From assembly GCF_005502275.1 (NCBI RefSeq), contig NZ_SWLZ01000014.1, positions 1 to 64,000 on the forward strand: DNA of 64,000 nt, read 5' to 3'. Source of the stretch: Robertmurraya siralis. Lineage in GTDB: Bacteria; Bacillota; Bacilli; Bacillales; Cytobacillaceae. Shown in pieces: positions 43,669 through 53,074 of this stretch (the stretch's first letter is position 1; every line of letters begins with the position of its first letter). The notes beneath the pieces are model-generated. The model ran no database searches, was not told the DNA's origin, and saw nothing but the letters and a program-made list of their open reading frames with translations. The position numbers and the translations under genes are program-made.

Positions 43669-43727
43669 AGGAAATTTAACCATTATCTCGGAATATGTTT
43701 ATAATTTCTGTGTTTTTGCTTGGTGGA

Positions 43728-43779
43728 GCCCCTTTGTGTAGGAAGTAATCCTTTTACACAATGGGGTTTATTTTTTTTA
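43728..43779 (+). terminator. Rho-independent terminator of the GntR-MetNIQ operon
   Basis: A CCCCTTTGTGTA arm pairs with TACACAATGGGG across an inner loop, followed by TTTATTTTTTTT. Confidence 0.85.
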
Positions 43780-44033
43780 CAGTAATTTCAGCGTACCAGT
43801 GTCTGCATTTTTATGTATACGAGGGGTGTTATTACAAAGCGCAACTTTTGTTTTTGCGTGAAATGAACAAAAATCGTATTATCAATCATAGTGTTTAACA
43901 GCGTCTTTTAGTGATTAATAACTAAGTTCATCACAGTGTAAATTAAAGCGCTTTATTTAAATTGTGATTGATCATGATTTTACTCCTATTTTTGGGTGCT
44001 ACAATTTTAAATGAAGATGAGGAGGAGAGAAAA
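43780..44033. other. Leader of the galactitol-type PTS operon
   Basis: It contains the cre-like site at 43943-43956 and presumably the promoter. An in-frame ATG at 43968 would extend the regulator, but the good ribosome binding site lies before 44034. Confidence 0.45.
43943..43956. promoter_or_regulatory. Candidate CcpA (cre) site
   Basis: TTAAAGCGCTTTAT matches the symmetrical cre optimum TGAAAGCGCTTTCA at 11 of 14 positions and sits about 90 bases before the PTS regulator gene. Catabolite repression of a sugar operon is expected. Confidence 0.5.
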
Positions 44034-46067
44034 ATGGGAGGTGAGAAAAGAATACTGAAATACTTGATGCTAAAAGATAGTGTTCAAGTAACTGATTTGA
44101 CATTGGAATTTGAATTAGAAAAATCTGAAGTAGAGGATGCAATTAAAAAGATCAACAGTTCTTTTAAGAAAGATGTCATTTTTTATCAACGAGACGGTGT
44201 TTACATGACCGAGAACTCTAAAATGTTATGCTACAAAACACTGTTAAAAGGTGAAAAATTATTTTCCCATTACGAGTTTAGAGAACGATATTATTTACTC
44301 ATTATTGTATTAGCCGTTGAAAACAAATATTTATCTCTATTGGAATTGGCAGATATTTGTTTAGTTAGCAAAAATACAATTTTAAATGATCTCAAATGTA
44401 TGAAGAGGGATATAAGCAAGAAAGGGATAGAGATAGATTACTCAAGGAAACATGGCTACTCTATCAAAGGTTCTGAGTTTACGATTAGAAATATACTTGT
44501 CTCAGCTGTTAAAAATATCCTTCACTCACAAGCCGGAAGAATTTTGTTGGAAGAAAATAGCCTTATCAAAGAGTCGGAGATTTTCCGCTTGCGCAAAAGG
44601 CTGGAGCGTTTAGAAACAAGAATCGGCTTTCGTTTGACTGATGAACAGTTGGATGAATTGCCTTATATCATACAACTTGTTTTAAGAAGAGCCAAAAAGT
44701 TTAATCAAAGCTGGTCCTTTAAAATTGAGAAGTATGACATAAAAAATACAATAGAGTTTCCGGAAATTCAAAAAATGTTTTGGGATTTTGATTATTTATC
44801 TCAAAGTGATTTATTATATTTATCCTTGCAAGTGTTAGCGTCGAACATGGTGGAGTCAGCTTTAGAAATAACAGACGGTGATCAAGTAGCGATTGCTGCG
44901 GAAGAATTTTTGCAGAATATTGAAACGAATTTAGTAATGAAAATTCATAGAAGAAATGAACTAAAAGAAAAAATTCTTTTACATGTAAGACCAGCCATTT
45001 ATCGAAATTTACTAGGTTTTCAGATAAACAACCCATTAACAGAGGAATTTTTAAGCCAATACCAAGAAATATACGAGGTTGTCAAAAAGTCTGTCACACC
45101 TTTTCAAAAAATTACACAAAAGGAACTTTCGAAAGAAGAGATTGTATATTTGTCGATGATTGTTTTAGGGCTGATCTATGAAACTGAAGAAACAGAAGCC
45201 ATTTATAAAGCAGTCGTACTTTGTCAAAGCGGTACATCGATTTCGAAATTGTTACTAGTAAATTTAAAATCCATGTTTCCGGAAATATACTTTATTGGTG
45301 CATATTCGGTTAGACAGTTTGAGCAAAACAATCTAGATGTAGATTTTATTTTTACAACTGTTCCTGTGAAGCATAAAACATCTACCTTTATTATTCCGCC
45401 TATACTGGATAAACAAGATCGCCTGGAGCTTAAGGAACGGGTTCAATGTGAAATGTTAGGAAATAACGATAAAATGGTTCAATCTGTAATGAGAGCGATC
45501 AAGCCATATATTTCTGAACAGCATATTGAAACCGTTTACAAAAAGGTTGGAGATTTATTATCAAATCCGTATACCTCTTCTTCCAATGAAGATTTGAATA
45601 ACGAGAAAAAGCTATTTAGATTTTCTATTGACAATATCAGCATTATTAATGAAGAAATATCCTGGGAGCAATTGGTCGACATTTCCATGAAGCCTCTTCT
45701 AAGGAGAAAAAGTGTTACCGCAGCTTATATCGAAGAGACGAAAAAAGCGTTTTACGCAAATTATGACAAAATGATCATTGCACAAAATGTATACTTACCC
45801 CATTTCTCTCCCGAAAATGGAGTAAATAGGATGGACTTCCAGGTTTTAGTGTTCAAAAATCCAACCTTCACACCAAATGGAGAAAAAGTGAGTATCGTTG
45901 TCGCTCTAGCTCCTTCAGTAACAAATGAACATGTTCCAACTTTGATCAAGCTAAATAATATATTTTCAGATGAAAAGACTCTTGCTCAGATAATCAATGA
46001 AAAAAGTATCTTTGTCACCGAAAACATCTTGAATGAGAAAGGAGCTGAGCAGAACTGTGAGTTATGA
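44034..46067 (+). CDS. PRD-containing transcriptional activator with EIIB and EIIA domains
   Basis: About 677 residues, MtlR/BglG-type. N-terminal helix-turn-helix modules (ILKYLMLKDSVQVTDLTLEF; LLELADICLVSKNTILNDL) are followed by two PRDs (about 170-400), an EIIB-like domain with CQSGTSISK (about 405-490) and a C-terminal EIIA-like domain (about 520-677) with the histidine in YLPHFSPENG. It integrates phosphorylation by HPr and by the PTS encoded next. The ATG at 44034 has GAGGAGGAG upstream. It overlaps no other gene and leads the operon. Confidence 0.88.
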   Translation: MGGEKRILKYLMLKDSVQVTDLTLEFELEKSEVEDAIKKINSSFKKDVIFYQRDGVYMTENSKMLCYKTLLKGEKLFSHYEFRERYYLLIIVLAVENKYLSLLELADICLVSKNTILNDLKCMKRDISKKGIEIDYSRKHGYSIKGSEFTIRNILVSAVKNILHSQAGRILLEENSLIKESEIFRLRKRLERLETRIGFRLTDEQLDELPYIIQLVLRRAKKFNQSWSFKIEKYDIKNTIEFPEIQKMFWDFDYLSQSDLLYLSLQVLASNMVESALEITDGDQVAIAAEEFLQNIETNLVMKIHRRNELKEKILLHVRPAIYRNLLGFQINNPLTEEFLSQYQEIYEVVKKSVTPFQKITQKELSKEEIVYLSMIVLGLIYETEETEAIYKAVVLCQSGTSISKLLLVNLKSMFPEIYFIGAYSVRQFEQNNLDVDFIFTTVPVKHKTSTFIIPPILDKQDRLELKERVQCEMLGNNDKMVQSVMRAIKPYISEQHIETVYKKVGDLLSNPYTSSSNEDLNNEKKLFRFSIDNISIINEEISWEQLVDISMKPLLRRKSVTAAYIEETKKAFYANYDKMIIAQNVYLPHFSPENGVNRMDFQVLVFKNPTFTPNGEKVSIVVALAPSVTNEHVPTLIKLNNIFSDEKTLAQIINEKSIFVTENILNEKGAEQNCEL

Positions 46068-46530
46068 CAAGCTTTTCTATAAAGATTTAATGATGTTGAA
46101 TGCTGATTTTTCAACATCGCAACAAATGTTTGAGTTCGTAAGCAATGAATTGGTCGCACGGGATTTTGTGGAAGAATCATTTAAAGCCTCGATTATTAAT
46201 AGAGAAAAAAATTTTCCTACTGGTCTAGCAACTGAATATTTACAAATTGCCATCCCACATACAGATGTTGTTCATGTGAAAAAGCCGTTTATTTATGTAA
46301 TAAAGTTGGAAAAATCTTTACCATTTCTGCAGATGGCAACGACTGATAAGTGGATTGATGTAAATACAGTTTTTATATTGGGCATCAAGAATCCTTCCAA
46401 ACAGGTGGGATTACTGTCGACAATAATGGATAAATTCAGAGAGAAAATTTTTATAGATAATTTCAGCGCCATATCTAATCAAGATCAAATGATAGATTTC
46501 TTACAAAAACAGTTTAGGAGTGAAGAATAA
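46057..46530 (+). CDS. PTS EIIA component (galactitol/fructose type)
   Basis: A 157-residue EIIA with the phosphorylated histidine H68 in IAIPHTDVVHV. It takes phosphate from HPr and passes it to EIIB. The GTG at 46057 is favoured over an ATG at 46033, which would overlap the regulator gene by 35 bases. AAAGGAGC lies about ten bases before the GTG. It overlaps EIIB by one base. Confidence 0.88.
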   Translation: MSYDKLFYKDLMMLNADFSTSQQMFEFVSNELVARDFVEESFKASIINREKNFPTGLATEYLQIAIPHTDVVHVKKPFIYVIKLEKSLPFLQMATTDKWIDVNTVFILGIKNPSKQVGLLSTIMDKFREKIFIDNFSAISNQDQMIDFLQKQFRSEE

Positions 46531-46805
46531 TGAAAAAAGTGATAGTGGCATGTGGCTCAGGGGTGGCAACAAGTCAAACAGTAGCATCAAAAGTTGCGAA
46601 ATTATTAAAAGAAAAAAATGTTAAAGCGGAAGTCGAAGCGATTGATATTAAATCATTGGATAGGTTCATTAAAACCTGTGATGTGTATGTCGCACTGACA
46701 AACCCGCAAAAGGATTATGGAGTTCCTGTTGTACAAGGCATCCCTTTTTTAACAGGTATGGGCATGGAGCAAGAACTTGAGAAATTAATAAATGCTTTGA
46801 AATAA
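46530..46805 (+). CDS. PTS EIIB component (galactitol type)
   Basis: A 91-residue EIIB with the phosphorylated cysteine C8 in VACGSGVATSQTV. The size and the GSGVATS loop match GatB-type components. It is a separate soluble subunit, as usual for this family. Confidence 0.92.
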   Translation: MKKVIVACGSGVATSQTVASKVAKLLKEKNVKAEVEAIDIKSLDRFIKTCDVYVALTNPQKDYGVPVVQGIPFLTGMGMEQELEKLINALK

Positions 46806-46826
46806 ACCATTTAAGAGGTGATATTT

Positions 46827-48179
46827 ATGGATGTTTTACAAAGTGTAGTCCAATATGTATTAGATATGGGAGCATCTGTATTTGTACCAATAATCATGTT
46901 AATGATCGCGTTAATGGCACGAATGAACTTTAAAGAAGCATTGAGTGCATCCATAACATTCGGAGTTGCTTTTGCCGGGATCAATTTGGTTGTCGGTTTT
47001 ATGTTAGACACAATCAGCCCTGCGGCCCAATCCTTTACAGAACTTACTGGGATTTCATTAACAGCTGTTGATGGTGGTTGGACGACTGCAGCCTCAATTA
47101 CTTGGGCTTGGCCGCTCGCGTTTCTAGCATTCCCTATTCAAATAGGCATTAATGCTCTTATGTTGATATTTAAAATGACTAAAACATTAAACGTCGATAT
47201 GTGGAATGTTTGGGGAAAGATTTTCACTGCCGTGTTAGTAACGTATATCTCTGATAGTGTTATTCTTGGTTTTGTTGTAATTGCGATTCAAACGGTTATT
47301 GAGCTGAAGGCTGGGGATATTTGGGCTCGTGAAGTAGAAGATCTCACCGGGATTCCTGGTGTTACTGTACCTCATCATATGACGTTAATTGGAACATTAC
47401 TATACCCAATTGATAAAGTGTTGGATAAAATTCCTTTTATGAATAAAAAAGCTGATGCAGAGGCGTTAAAAGAGAGGCTTGGTGTATTCGCAGAAAATCA
47501 TGTAATGGGAGCTATTATCGGATTATTACTTGGATTTGCGGGTGGTTACGGAATTCAGGGCTCCTTAATTTTAGCGATTCAGGCAGGAACAGCATTAACT
47601 TTATTCCCAATGGTTTCTAAGTTATTTATGCAAGGTCTTGCTCCAATTTCTGATGCTATTTCCGAATTAATGCGAAAAAAATATGGGGGTCAAGAACTTT
47701 ATATTGGTTTGGACTGGCCAATTCTTGCAGGGAAAAACGAATTATGGGTAACAGCGATTATATTAATCCCGATAGAATTATTATTTGCTATTATTCTACC
47801 AGGAAATATCGTATTGCCATTCGCAGGGATAGTGAATCTTTCGATAGTAGTTGCAGTTCTTTTATTGAGCCGTGGGAATTTAATCCGAATGATCTTTTAT
47901 GGAATTATTACAACCCCGGTATTCTTCTATATTGCAACCTATTTCGCGCCACATATTACGAGGCTGGCAACGGAAACTGGAACTGTTAATGTTGCCCCAG
48001 GAACGATGCTTGCTTGGAGCACAATGGAAAATGGGGAATTTCGGTTTGCGTTTGCAAATGCTATGGCAGGTGAATGGTGGGGAATTATATTAGCGATTCT
48101 ATGGATTGCAGTTTTTATCTGGTTCTACATTGGTCGAAAAAAAGACAATGCAGCTTACTTTCAAGAAAAAGCGAATTGA
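46827..48179 (+). CDS. PTS EIIC component (galactitol family)
   Basis: A membrane protein of about 450 residues with about ten to twelve hydrophobic segments, of the EIIC-Gat family (MDVLQSVVQYVLDMGASVFVPIIM at the start; VPHHMTLIGTLLYPIDKVLDKIP in a central loop). It imports and phosphorylates a polyol or ketose. The ATG at 46827 has AAGAGGTG upstream. The precise sugar is not readable from the sequence. Confidence 0.92.
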   Translation: MDVLQSVVQYVLDMGASVFVPIIMLMIALMARMNFKEALSASITFGVAFAGINLVVGFMLDTISPAAQSFTELTGISLTAVDGGWTTAASITWAWPLAFLAFPIQIGINALMLIFKMTKTLNVDMWNVWGKIFTAVLVTYISDSVILGFVVIAIQTVIELKAGDIWAREVEDLTGIPGVTVPHHMTLIGTLLYPIDKVLDKIPFMNKKADAEALKERLGVFAENHVMGAIIGLLLGFAGGYGIQGSLILAIQAGTALTLFPMVSKLFMQGLAPISDAISELMRKKYGGQELYIGLDWPILAGKNELWVTAIILIPIELLFAIILPGNIVLPFAGIVNLSIVVAVLLLSRGNLIRMIFYGIITTPVFFYIATYFAPHITRLATETGTVNVAPGTMLAWSTMENGEFRFAFANAMAGEWWGIILAILWIAVFIWFYIGRKKDNAAYFQEKAN

Positions 48180-48187
48180 GGTGAGCA

Positions 48188-48421
48188 ATGATGATTAACA
48201 GAATTATTTCCTCAAAATGGTTTTGGAGAGGTATGGTTGTCATTGGAGTACTACTTATGATCTTTGGTTTCTTAAGTAAAGATCTTACAATGTGGATGAC
48301 AGCTTTTGTGATAGGTTTATTAATTAGATATAACGCATATGATCTTCTTTTCAAAGACTATGATGATCGTTTGAACAGCTTGAGAGAAAAGTACAGAAAA
48401 ACAAAGGTGGGGAGTTCTTAA
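48188..48421 (+). CDS. Small two-helix membrane protein in the PTS operon
   Basis: A 77-residue protein with two hydrophobic segments (about 13-30 and 34-48) and a charged C-terminus. It has a GAGGTGAG ribosome binding site, starts eight bases after the EIIC stop and ends two bases before the kinase start, so it is a real operon member. I do not recognise the family. It may be an accessory subunit of the EIIC. Confidence 0.7.
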   Translation: MMINRIISSKWFWRGMVVIGVLLMIFGFLSKDLTMWMTAFVIGLLIRYNAYDLLFKDYDDRLNSLREKYRKTKVGSS

Positions 48422-48423
48422 AA

Positions 48424-49365
48424 TTGATATATACAGTAACCTTAAATCCTGCAATTGATCGTATAATGCGTGTTCAAGGACAATTGGTGAGAGGCAAAAA
48501 TAATCGAGTATCCTGTAATATGTTGGATATTGGCGGGAAAGGTACTCATGTATCAGTAGTTTTATCTATTTTGAATACTCCCAATATTGCAACCGGATTT
48601 GCCGGTGAGGGGAAAAAGGATATTTTATACAAGTTATTAAAAGAGCAAAACGTAGACCCGCAATTTTATATATTGGAAGGGAAAGAAATTAGAGAAAATT
48701 ATGTGTTAATGGACGAATCAAATACGGGTAGCTTCATGATTACACATACTGGTCCTGAAGTGACGAAAAAGCAAGTGGAATCTTTTGTTGACGACTTATC
48801 GAAAAAACTAACTAAGGATGACTTTGTGGTTTTTGCGGGCAACCCATCTAAGTATATGAGTGCAGGTGAATATTTATATATTCTGAAAGAAGTTAAAAAG
48901 ACAGGTGCTAAAGTCATTGTTGATGCATCAGGGGATTATTTGAAAGCAGCTTTGAAAATCCAACCAACATTGATAAAACCTAATCAGTTTGAGTTATCTG
49001 AACTAACTGGAATGAAAATCCATTCAATAGATGATTGTTTAAAAGCATATCAGCAATTTGATGGTATCGACATGGAGTACTTAGTAGTCACGCTCGGGAA
49101 ACAGGGAGCGATTCTATTTCATCAAAATGGTGCTTATCATGCCAAAGCACCTAGAGTAGAGACGGTGAATGATACTGGTTGCGGAGATGCTTTTGTAGGT
49201 GGTCTCGTTTATGGTCTTTACCACCACCACTCTATTGAAGATATTTTAGTCTTTGCTACTGCGATTAGTGCATCTAAAGCAATGCAAATCACGAGTTCTG
49301 GTTTTGAAGTAAAGCGAGCAAATGAATTAAGAAAGCAAGTGGTCCTTCATAAGATGATAGATTAA
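48424..49365 (+). CDS. PfkB-family sugar-phosphate kinase (1-phosphofructokinase/LacC type)
   Basis: A 313-residue ribokinase-fold enzyme. The N-terminus TVTLNPAIDRIM and DIGGKGTHVS match the hexose-phosphate kinase branch (FruK, LacC), and D255 in NDTGCGDAF is the catalytic base. It would phosphorylate the sugar phosphate delivered by the PTS to a bisphosphate. The TTG start follows GGTGGGGAG. It is two bases after the small membrane protein gene. Confidence 0.85.
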   Translation: MIYTVTLNPAIDRIMRVQGQLVRGKNNRVSCNMLDIGGKGTHVSVVLSILNTPNIATGFAGEGKKDILYKLLKEQNVDPQFYILEGKEIRENYVLMDESNTGSFMITHTGPEVTKKQVESFVDDLSKKLTKDDFVVFAGNPSKYMSAGEYLYILKEVKKTGAKVIVDASGDYLKAALKIQPTLIKPNQFELSELTGMKIHSIDDCLKAYQQFDGIDMEYLVVTLGKQGAILFHQNGAYHAKAPRVETVNDTGCGDAFVGGLVYGLYHHHSIEDILVFATAISASKAMQITSSGFEVKRANELRKQVVLHKMID

Positions 49366-49545
49366 GCGAAGGATCTATCTATTCATTGCCTGGGGTTCAA
49401 CGGCTCATTTAAGCTCAGACTAAAATATCTTTCTCTTAACGTTTCATTATAAGAGCAGTCTGTCAGCATAGCTGCAAAACATGAGAATAGAGTGTTCTTA
49501 CGTTCAAAATTATTGACATGATCATTTTAATTAAAGGAGGATATT

Positions 49546-50199
49546 ATGTTATATCGCAAAGAAAGAGAGGAACTTGTCCAGGTCGTTAAGACGATGTTTG
49601 ACCGTTTTGAAACGAATACTGCTGGAGGAAATGTCAGTGTTCGTATGAATAAAGAACATATTATTATGACTCCAACTTTAATGTCACAAGAAAAACATTG
49701 TGTGTTAAAACCCTATGAAATCCTTGTTGTAGATATGGATGAAAATCTTGTGGAAGGTGAAGGGGAAATAACGCGCGAAATCAACATGCATATGGCATGC
49801 TATCGTGAAAGAGAGGACGTCCAATGTGTCATTCATGCTCATCCAAAAGAATCCCTTGTTTTTGCGACAGTCGGAGTAGATATGCCGAACTTAACAGAAG
49901 GGACACAAAAAGTTGGAGAAATTCCGGTTTTGCCTTTTGCTCCAGCAACCTCTGAGGAACTTGCTGAAACCGTAAGAGCACATGTGAGAGATTTAGAGGA
50001 AAATTTTTCATTGCCAAAAGTCATGCTTTTAAATAAACACGGTATTCTAGTTTTAGATAAAACGCTAAAAAAAGCATACGATATGCTCGAAAGAATTGAA
50101 TATAATGCATATGTAGCACAAAAAGCATTATTATTTGATGCATTAAATATAAAAAAATTAACGATAGAGAATGAGCTTAAATATAATTTAGAAGAATAA
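49546..50199 (+). CDS. Class II aldolase/adducin family protein, first
   Basis: A 217-residue zinc aldolase of the FucA/AraD fold. The zinc ligands are H97, H99 and H165, with E78 as catalytic acid. It would split a ketose 1-phosphate into DHAP and an aldehyde. It lies 180 bases after the kinase gene with its own AAAGGAGG site. The substrate is unknown; its motif TREINMH differs from the second paralogue downstream, so the two may act on different stereoisomers. Confidence 0.85.
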   Translation: MLYRKEREELVQVVKTMFDRFETNTAGGNVSVRMNKEHIIMTPTLMSQEKHCVLKPYEILVVDMDENLVEGEGEITREINMHMACYREREDVQCVIHAHPKESLVFATVGVDMPNLTEGTQKVGEIPVLPFAPATSEELAETVRAHVRDLEENFSLPKVMLLNKHGILVLDKTLKKAYDMLERIEYNAYVAQKALLFDALNIKKLTIENELKYNLEE

Positions 50200-50212
50200 C
50201 GGCTGATAAAAC

Positions 50213-50256
50213 AAGAATACGGGTTGTATTTGGTATGACTCGTATTCTTCTAGTTT
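50213..50256 (+). terminator. Hairpin after the first aldolase gene
   Basis: AAGAATACG and CGTATTCTT form a perfect 9-bp stem followed by CTAGTTT. It may act as a partial terminator within the operon. Confidence 0.5.
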
Positions 50257-50306
50257 GAAGCTCTTGCTGAGGTTTTTTGCGTATGTTTAAGGCTGGAGGA
50301 GAGAGT

Positions 50307-51173
50307 ATGAACCTTATTGCAATAGATTTAGATGGTACGATGTTATCTGGCAAAGGAACGATTAGTCATAACAACAGGGAGGCTGTCCGCCGAGCACAGG
50401 CCGAAGGGAATATCGTAGTTATTGTTTCGGGGCGTGCCTTTCAAGATATAATAGAGATTTTAAAAGATGCCAAGCTTGAATGCCCAATCATTGCTGCAAA
50501 TGGCGCACTAATATATCATGACGGAAGAGTAATCCAAAATCTTTATTTAGATGGTAACACCGTGAAAGACTTATTAAAAATATCAGAGAAGTTAGGAATA
50601 TATTATGAACTTTATACGAACAAAGGAATCTATCAGTTAGAAAATGAAAAGATGAACATTATGAAGGAAATATCCTCTTTGAGAAAAAAGGACCCAGCAT
50701 TTTCTGAGCATAAAGCAAATCAAATGATGGTGACTCAATATAAACAAAAAGGGATCATCAATGTGTTAGACAAGCAAGAAATTCTACTGGAAAAATCCCT
50801 GGCAGTAACAAAGTTTTTTATGATTTCTTTTGATCTGGAAAAGCATAAATGGCTGGAGAGGGAATTAGAGAAAAGAGCGGACTTAACTGTGATTAAATCG
50901 GACATTCAAAAATTTGAAATTGCTCATCCAAAAGTTAGTAAAGGCAATGCCTTACAAGCTTTTGCCAATTTCATAGGAATTCCGCTAAATCGTGTAACAG
51001 CGATCGGAGATAATCTAAATGATATTTCTATGTTTTGTGTATCAGGCACGAGTATTGCAATGGGCAATGCAGTGGAAGCAATTAAAAATATCGCAACTTA
51101 TGTTACAAAATCATGCGATGAAGACGGTGTAGCTTATGGCATTCAACATTATATTATACAAAAAGATAAATAA
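50307..51173 (+). CDS. Cof-type HAD-IIB phosphatase
   Basis: A 288-residue HAD of the Cof family: motif I IAIDLDGTML, motif II VSGRAF, and motif IV IGDNLNDISMF, with the C2 cap between. Members dephosphorylate sugar phosphates or flavin nucleotides. The ATG at 50307 has GGAGGAG; a longer frame from 50277 lacks one. In this operon it may remove phosphate from a dead-end sugar phosphate. Confidence 0.87.
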   Translation: MNLIAIDLDGTMLSGKGTISHNNREAVRRAQAEGNIVVIVSGRAFQDIIEILKDAKLECPIIAANGALIYHDGRVIQNLYLDGNTVKDLLKISEKLGIYYELYTNKGIYQLENEKMNIMKEISSLRKKDPAFSEHKANQMMVTQYKQKGIINVLDKQEILLEKSLAVTKFFMISFDLEKHKWLERELEKRADLTVIKSDIQKFEIAHPKVSKGNALQAFANFIGIPLNRVTAIGDNLNDISMFCVSGTSIAMGNAVEAIKNIATYVTKSCDEDGVAYGIQHYIIQKDK

Positions 51174-51257
51174 AATGTATGGCATTAAATGTTTTTTTGT
51201 TGGTGGGCAAGGTTTAACTGGATGGACAAGGATGAGATAATAAAGGAGCGAACCGAT

Positions 51258-51911
51258 ATGACTTTATTAATGGATGAACGGAAACAACTGGTGAAGTACG
51301 GATTAAAATTAGTCGATTCAGGTCTTACTGTGGGAACGGGTGGCAATATAAGTATTTTTAATAAAAATTCCGGCTTTATGGCTATAACACCAAGTGGAAT
51401 CGAATATGATCAATTGCAGGAAGAAGATATAGTTATTATGGATCTAGAAGGGAATGTAAAGGAGGGTTCGTTGAAACCTTCAAGTGAGCACCAAATGCAT
51501 TCGATTGTGTATCGAAACAGGGACGATGTTTCTGCAATGATTCATACCCATGCACTTTATGCCACCACGATATCGTGTTTAAATATTGATCTACCGGCGA
51601 TTGACTATTTAGTTGCACATGCAGGAGGAAAAAATGTAAGATGCGCCAAGTATGCAACATATGGCACAAAAGAGTTAGCTGAAAATGCTCTAGAGGCAAT
51701 GAAAGATCGAAAAGCGGTACTACTAGCCAATCATGGAATTAATGTTGTTGGGGATAGTTTGGAAGAAACCTTCGCTGTTACAGAGCAAATAGAATTTTGC
51801 GCACGGCTATATTGGCAAGCCAGAGCATTTGGAGAACCGGTTATACTCCCTGATGAGGAAATGAATATGATGGTGGGGAGATTTGAGAATTATGGACAGC
51901 AGAAAAATTAA
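51258..51911 (+). CDS. Class II aldolase, L-fuculose-phosphate-aldolase-like
   Basis: A 217-residue aldolase with the full FucA active site: E77, H96, H98 and H159, each exactly four residues beyond the E. coli FucA numbering, plus TPSGIEYDQL and the GTGGNIS phosphate loop. It would release DHAP from L-fuculose 1-phosphate or a related ketose phosphate. The ATG at 51258 follows AAAGGAGC; an upstream start at 51189 has no site. It closes the operon. Confidence 0.88.
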   Translation: MTLLMDERKQLVKYGLKLVDSGLTVGTGGNISIFNKNSGFMAITPSGIEYDQLQEEDIVIMDLEGNVKEGSLKPSSEHQMHSIVYRNRDDVSAMIHTHALYATTISCLNIDLPAIDYLVAHAGGKNVRCAKYATYGTKELAENALEAMKDRKAVLLANHGINVVGDSLEETFAVTEQIEFCARLYWQARAFGEPVILPDEEMNMMVGRFENYGQQKN

Positions 51912-52278
51912 TTGTTGGTGTTAGTGATTAGGCGGAAATTTGATAATTAGCTTCCATTAAATTAAAGTAAAGAAAATAATTTTTATTATACATCCGTTAA
52001 AAATATTTGGAATGGGGAATGTATAAATGTAAGATAGCGGGGCGCTTCCATCGGGAGCGTCTTTTTCTTCTTTATTTTGTAAGCGTAATGTTTAAGTTAT
52101 GGAATAAGCACACTAATTTTCTACAGAATGATGCGCTTAATTATGGTATGTTTATATTGAAAGTTGTTTGAAAGGGGGAATAAATTATTTAGCAGATGAA
52201 AGCAGAATGAATCAGTTATTAAAAAGTAGTTAAGGCATTGATAAAAGTGGATGCACTAATTTATAGGAGGGAATAGAA
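51912..52278. other. Spacer after the PTS operon
   Basis: It contains the operon terminator (52040-52071). The remaining 200 bases before the small unknown gene are AT-rich and show no clear promoter. Confidence 0.5.
52040..52071 (+). terminator. Rho-independent terminator of the PTS operon
   Basis: GGGCGCTTCC and GGGAGCGTCT pair with G:U pairs around ATC, followed by TTTTTCTTC. Confidence 0.75.
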
Positions 52279-52620
52279 ATGAGTTCGAAGAATGATGACA
52301 GCTATTTTGTTGCCAATAATGCTGAAGAACTTCTTCGTGGATTAACGAACAAGGAATCTTATATTTTAATTACGAAGGATTATGTTAAAGAATTTGAAGA
52401 TAATACAGAACTGCCATTATCTGAGAATGAACAATTAGGATTTAATTTAGGATTTCGTGGTAATGCAGGAATCTTGAGCGAGATTTTTTATCAACTAATT
52501 AATAAATTTAGTGATGGAAGTAAGCAACAAAAGCAAATTGACAGTAGGATCAGAAAATATACAGTGAAAAAATTAGCTGATGGTGAGCTTCTTTTGTACT
52601 TACGTCAATTAGACTATTAA
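52279..52620 (+). CDS. Hypothetical protein, 113 residues
   Basis: A soluble, charged protein with a mixed alpha/beta pattern (YILITKDYVKEF; LGFNLGFRGNAGILSEIFYQLI). An excellent AGGAGGGAA site precedes the ATG, which supports it as real. I do not recognise its function. It stands alone between two spacers, with no operon partner. Confidence 0.65.
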   Translation: MSSKNDDSYFVANNAEELLRGLTNKESYILITKDYVKEFEDNTELPLSENEQLGFNLGFRGNAGILSEIFYQLINKFSDGSKQQKQIDSRIRKYTVKKLADGELLLYLRQLDY

Positions 52621-53074
52621 GCTTGTTATTCCATGACATTGCTTTAAAAGTATTGTGAAACTAATTTTGTGAAGTTAAGCGGCTAATATTAGAAGGTGAA
52701 TTAATATTAATATCACTGCACAGTAGTGTGCAAGCTCCCAATAATGAGCGTGAGCATTAATCATCGTTGTTATATTGATACCACTCCCATTTGCTCGATT
52801 GGCATTTCAAAGACATCAAATACAATAATTCACCATTTAAAAAGTGTGGGTGGGATGAAATCTTCCATTATATTGTATGAGATCATAGGGAAAAATTGGA
52901 GTAAATCATAAGAACATTCACAGAGTAATTTACAGTTTGTCTTTTGTACAATGTAATTGATTGAATGAAATTTTGGGCTTTTGAGAAGTCAGGTTATCTG
53001 CCTAATAAACTGTCTGATTGCGAAAAATTAATCGATGAGCTTGCATGTAATCTCAGTTACAGTAGATCAGCTTG
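52621..53074. other. Gene-free spacer
   Basis: A short frame at 52726-52911 has no ribosome binding site and no recognisable motif. No terminator or promoter is clear. Confidence 0.4.

Noticed and set aside
52726-52911. 61-residue frame that briefly resembled a small spore-germination protein
   Set aside because: It starts with GTG without a ribosome binding site, shows no firm family motif and stands alone in a spacer.
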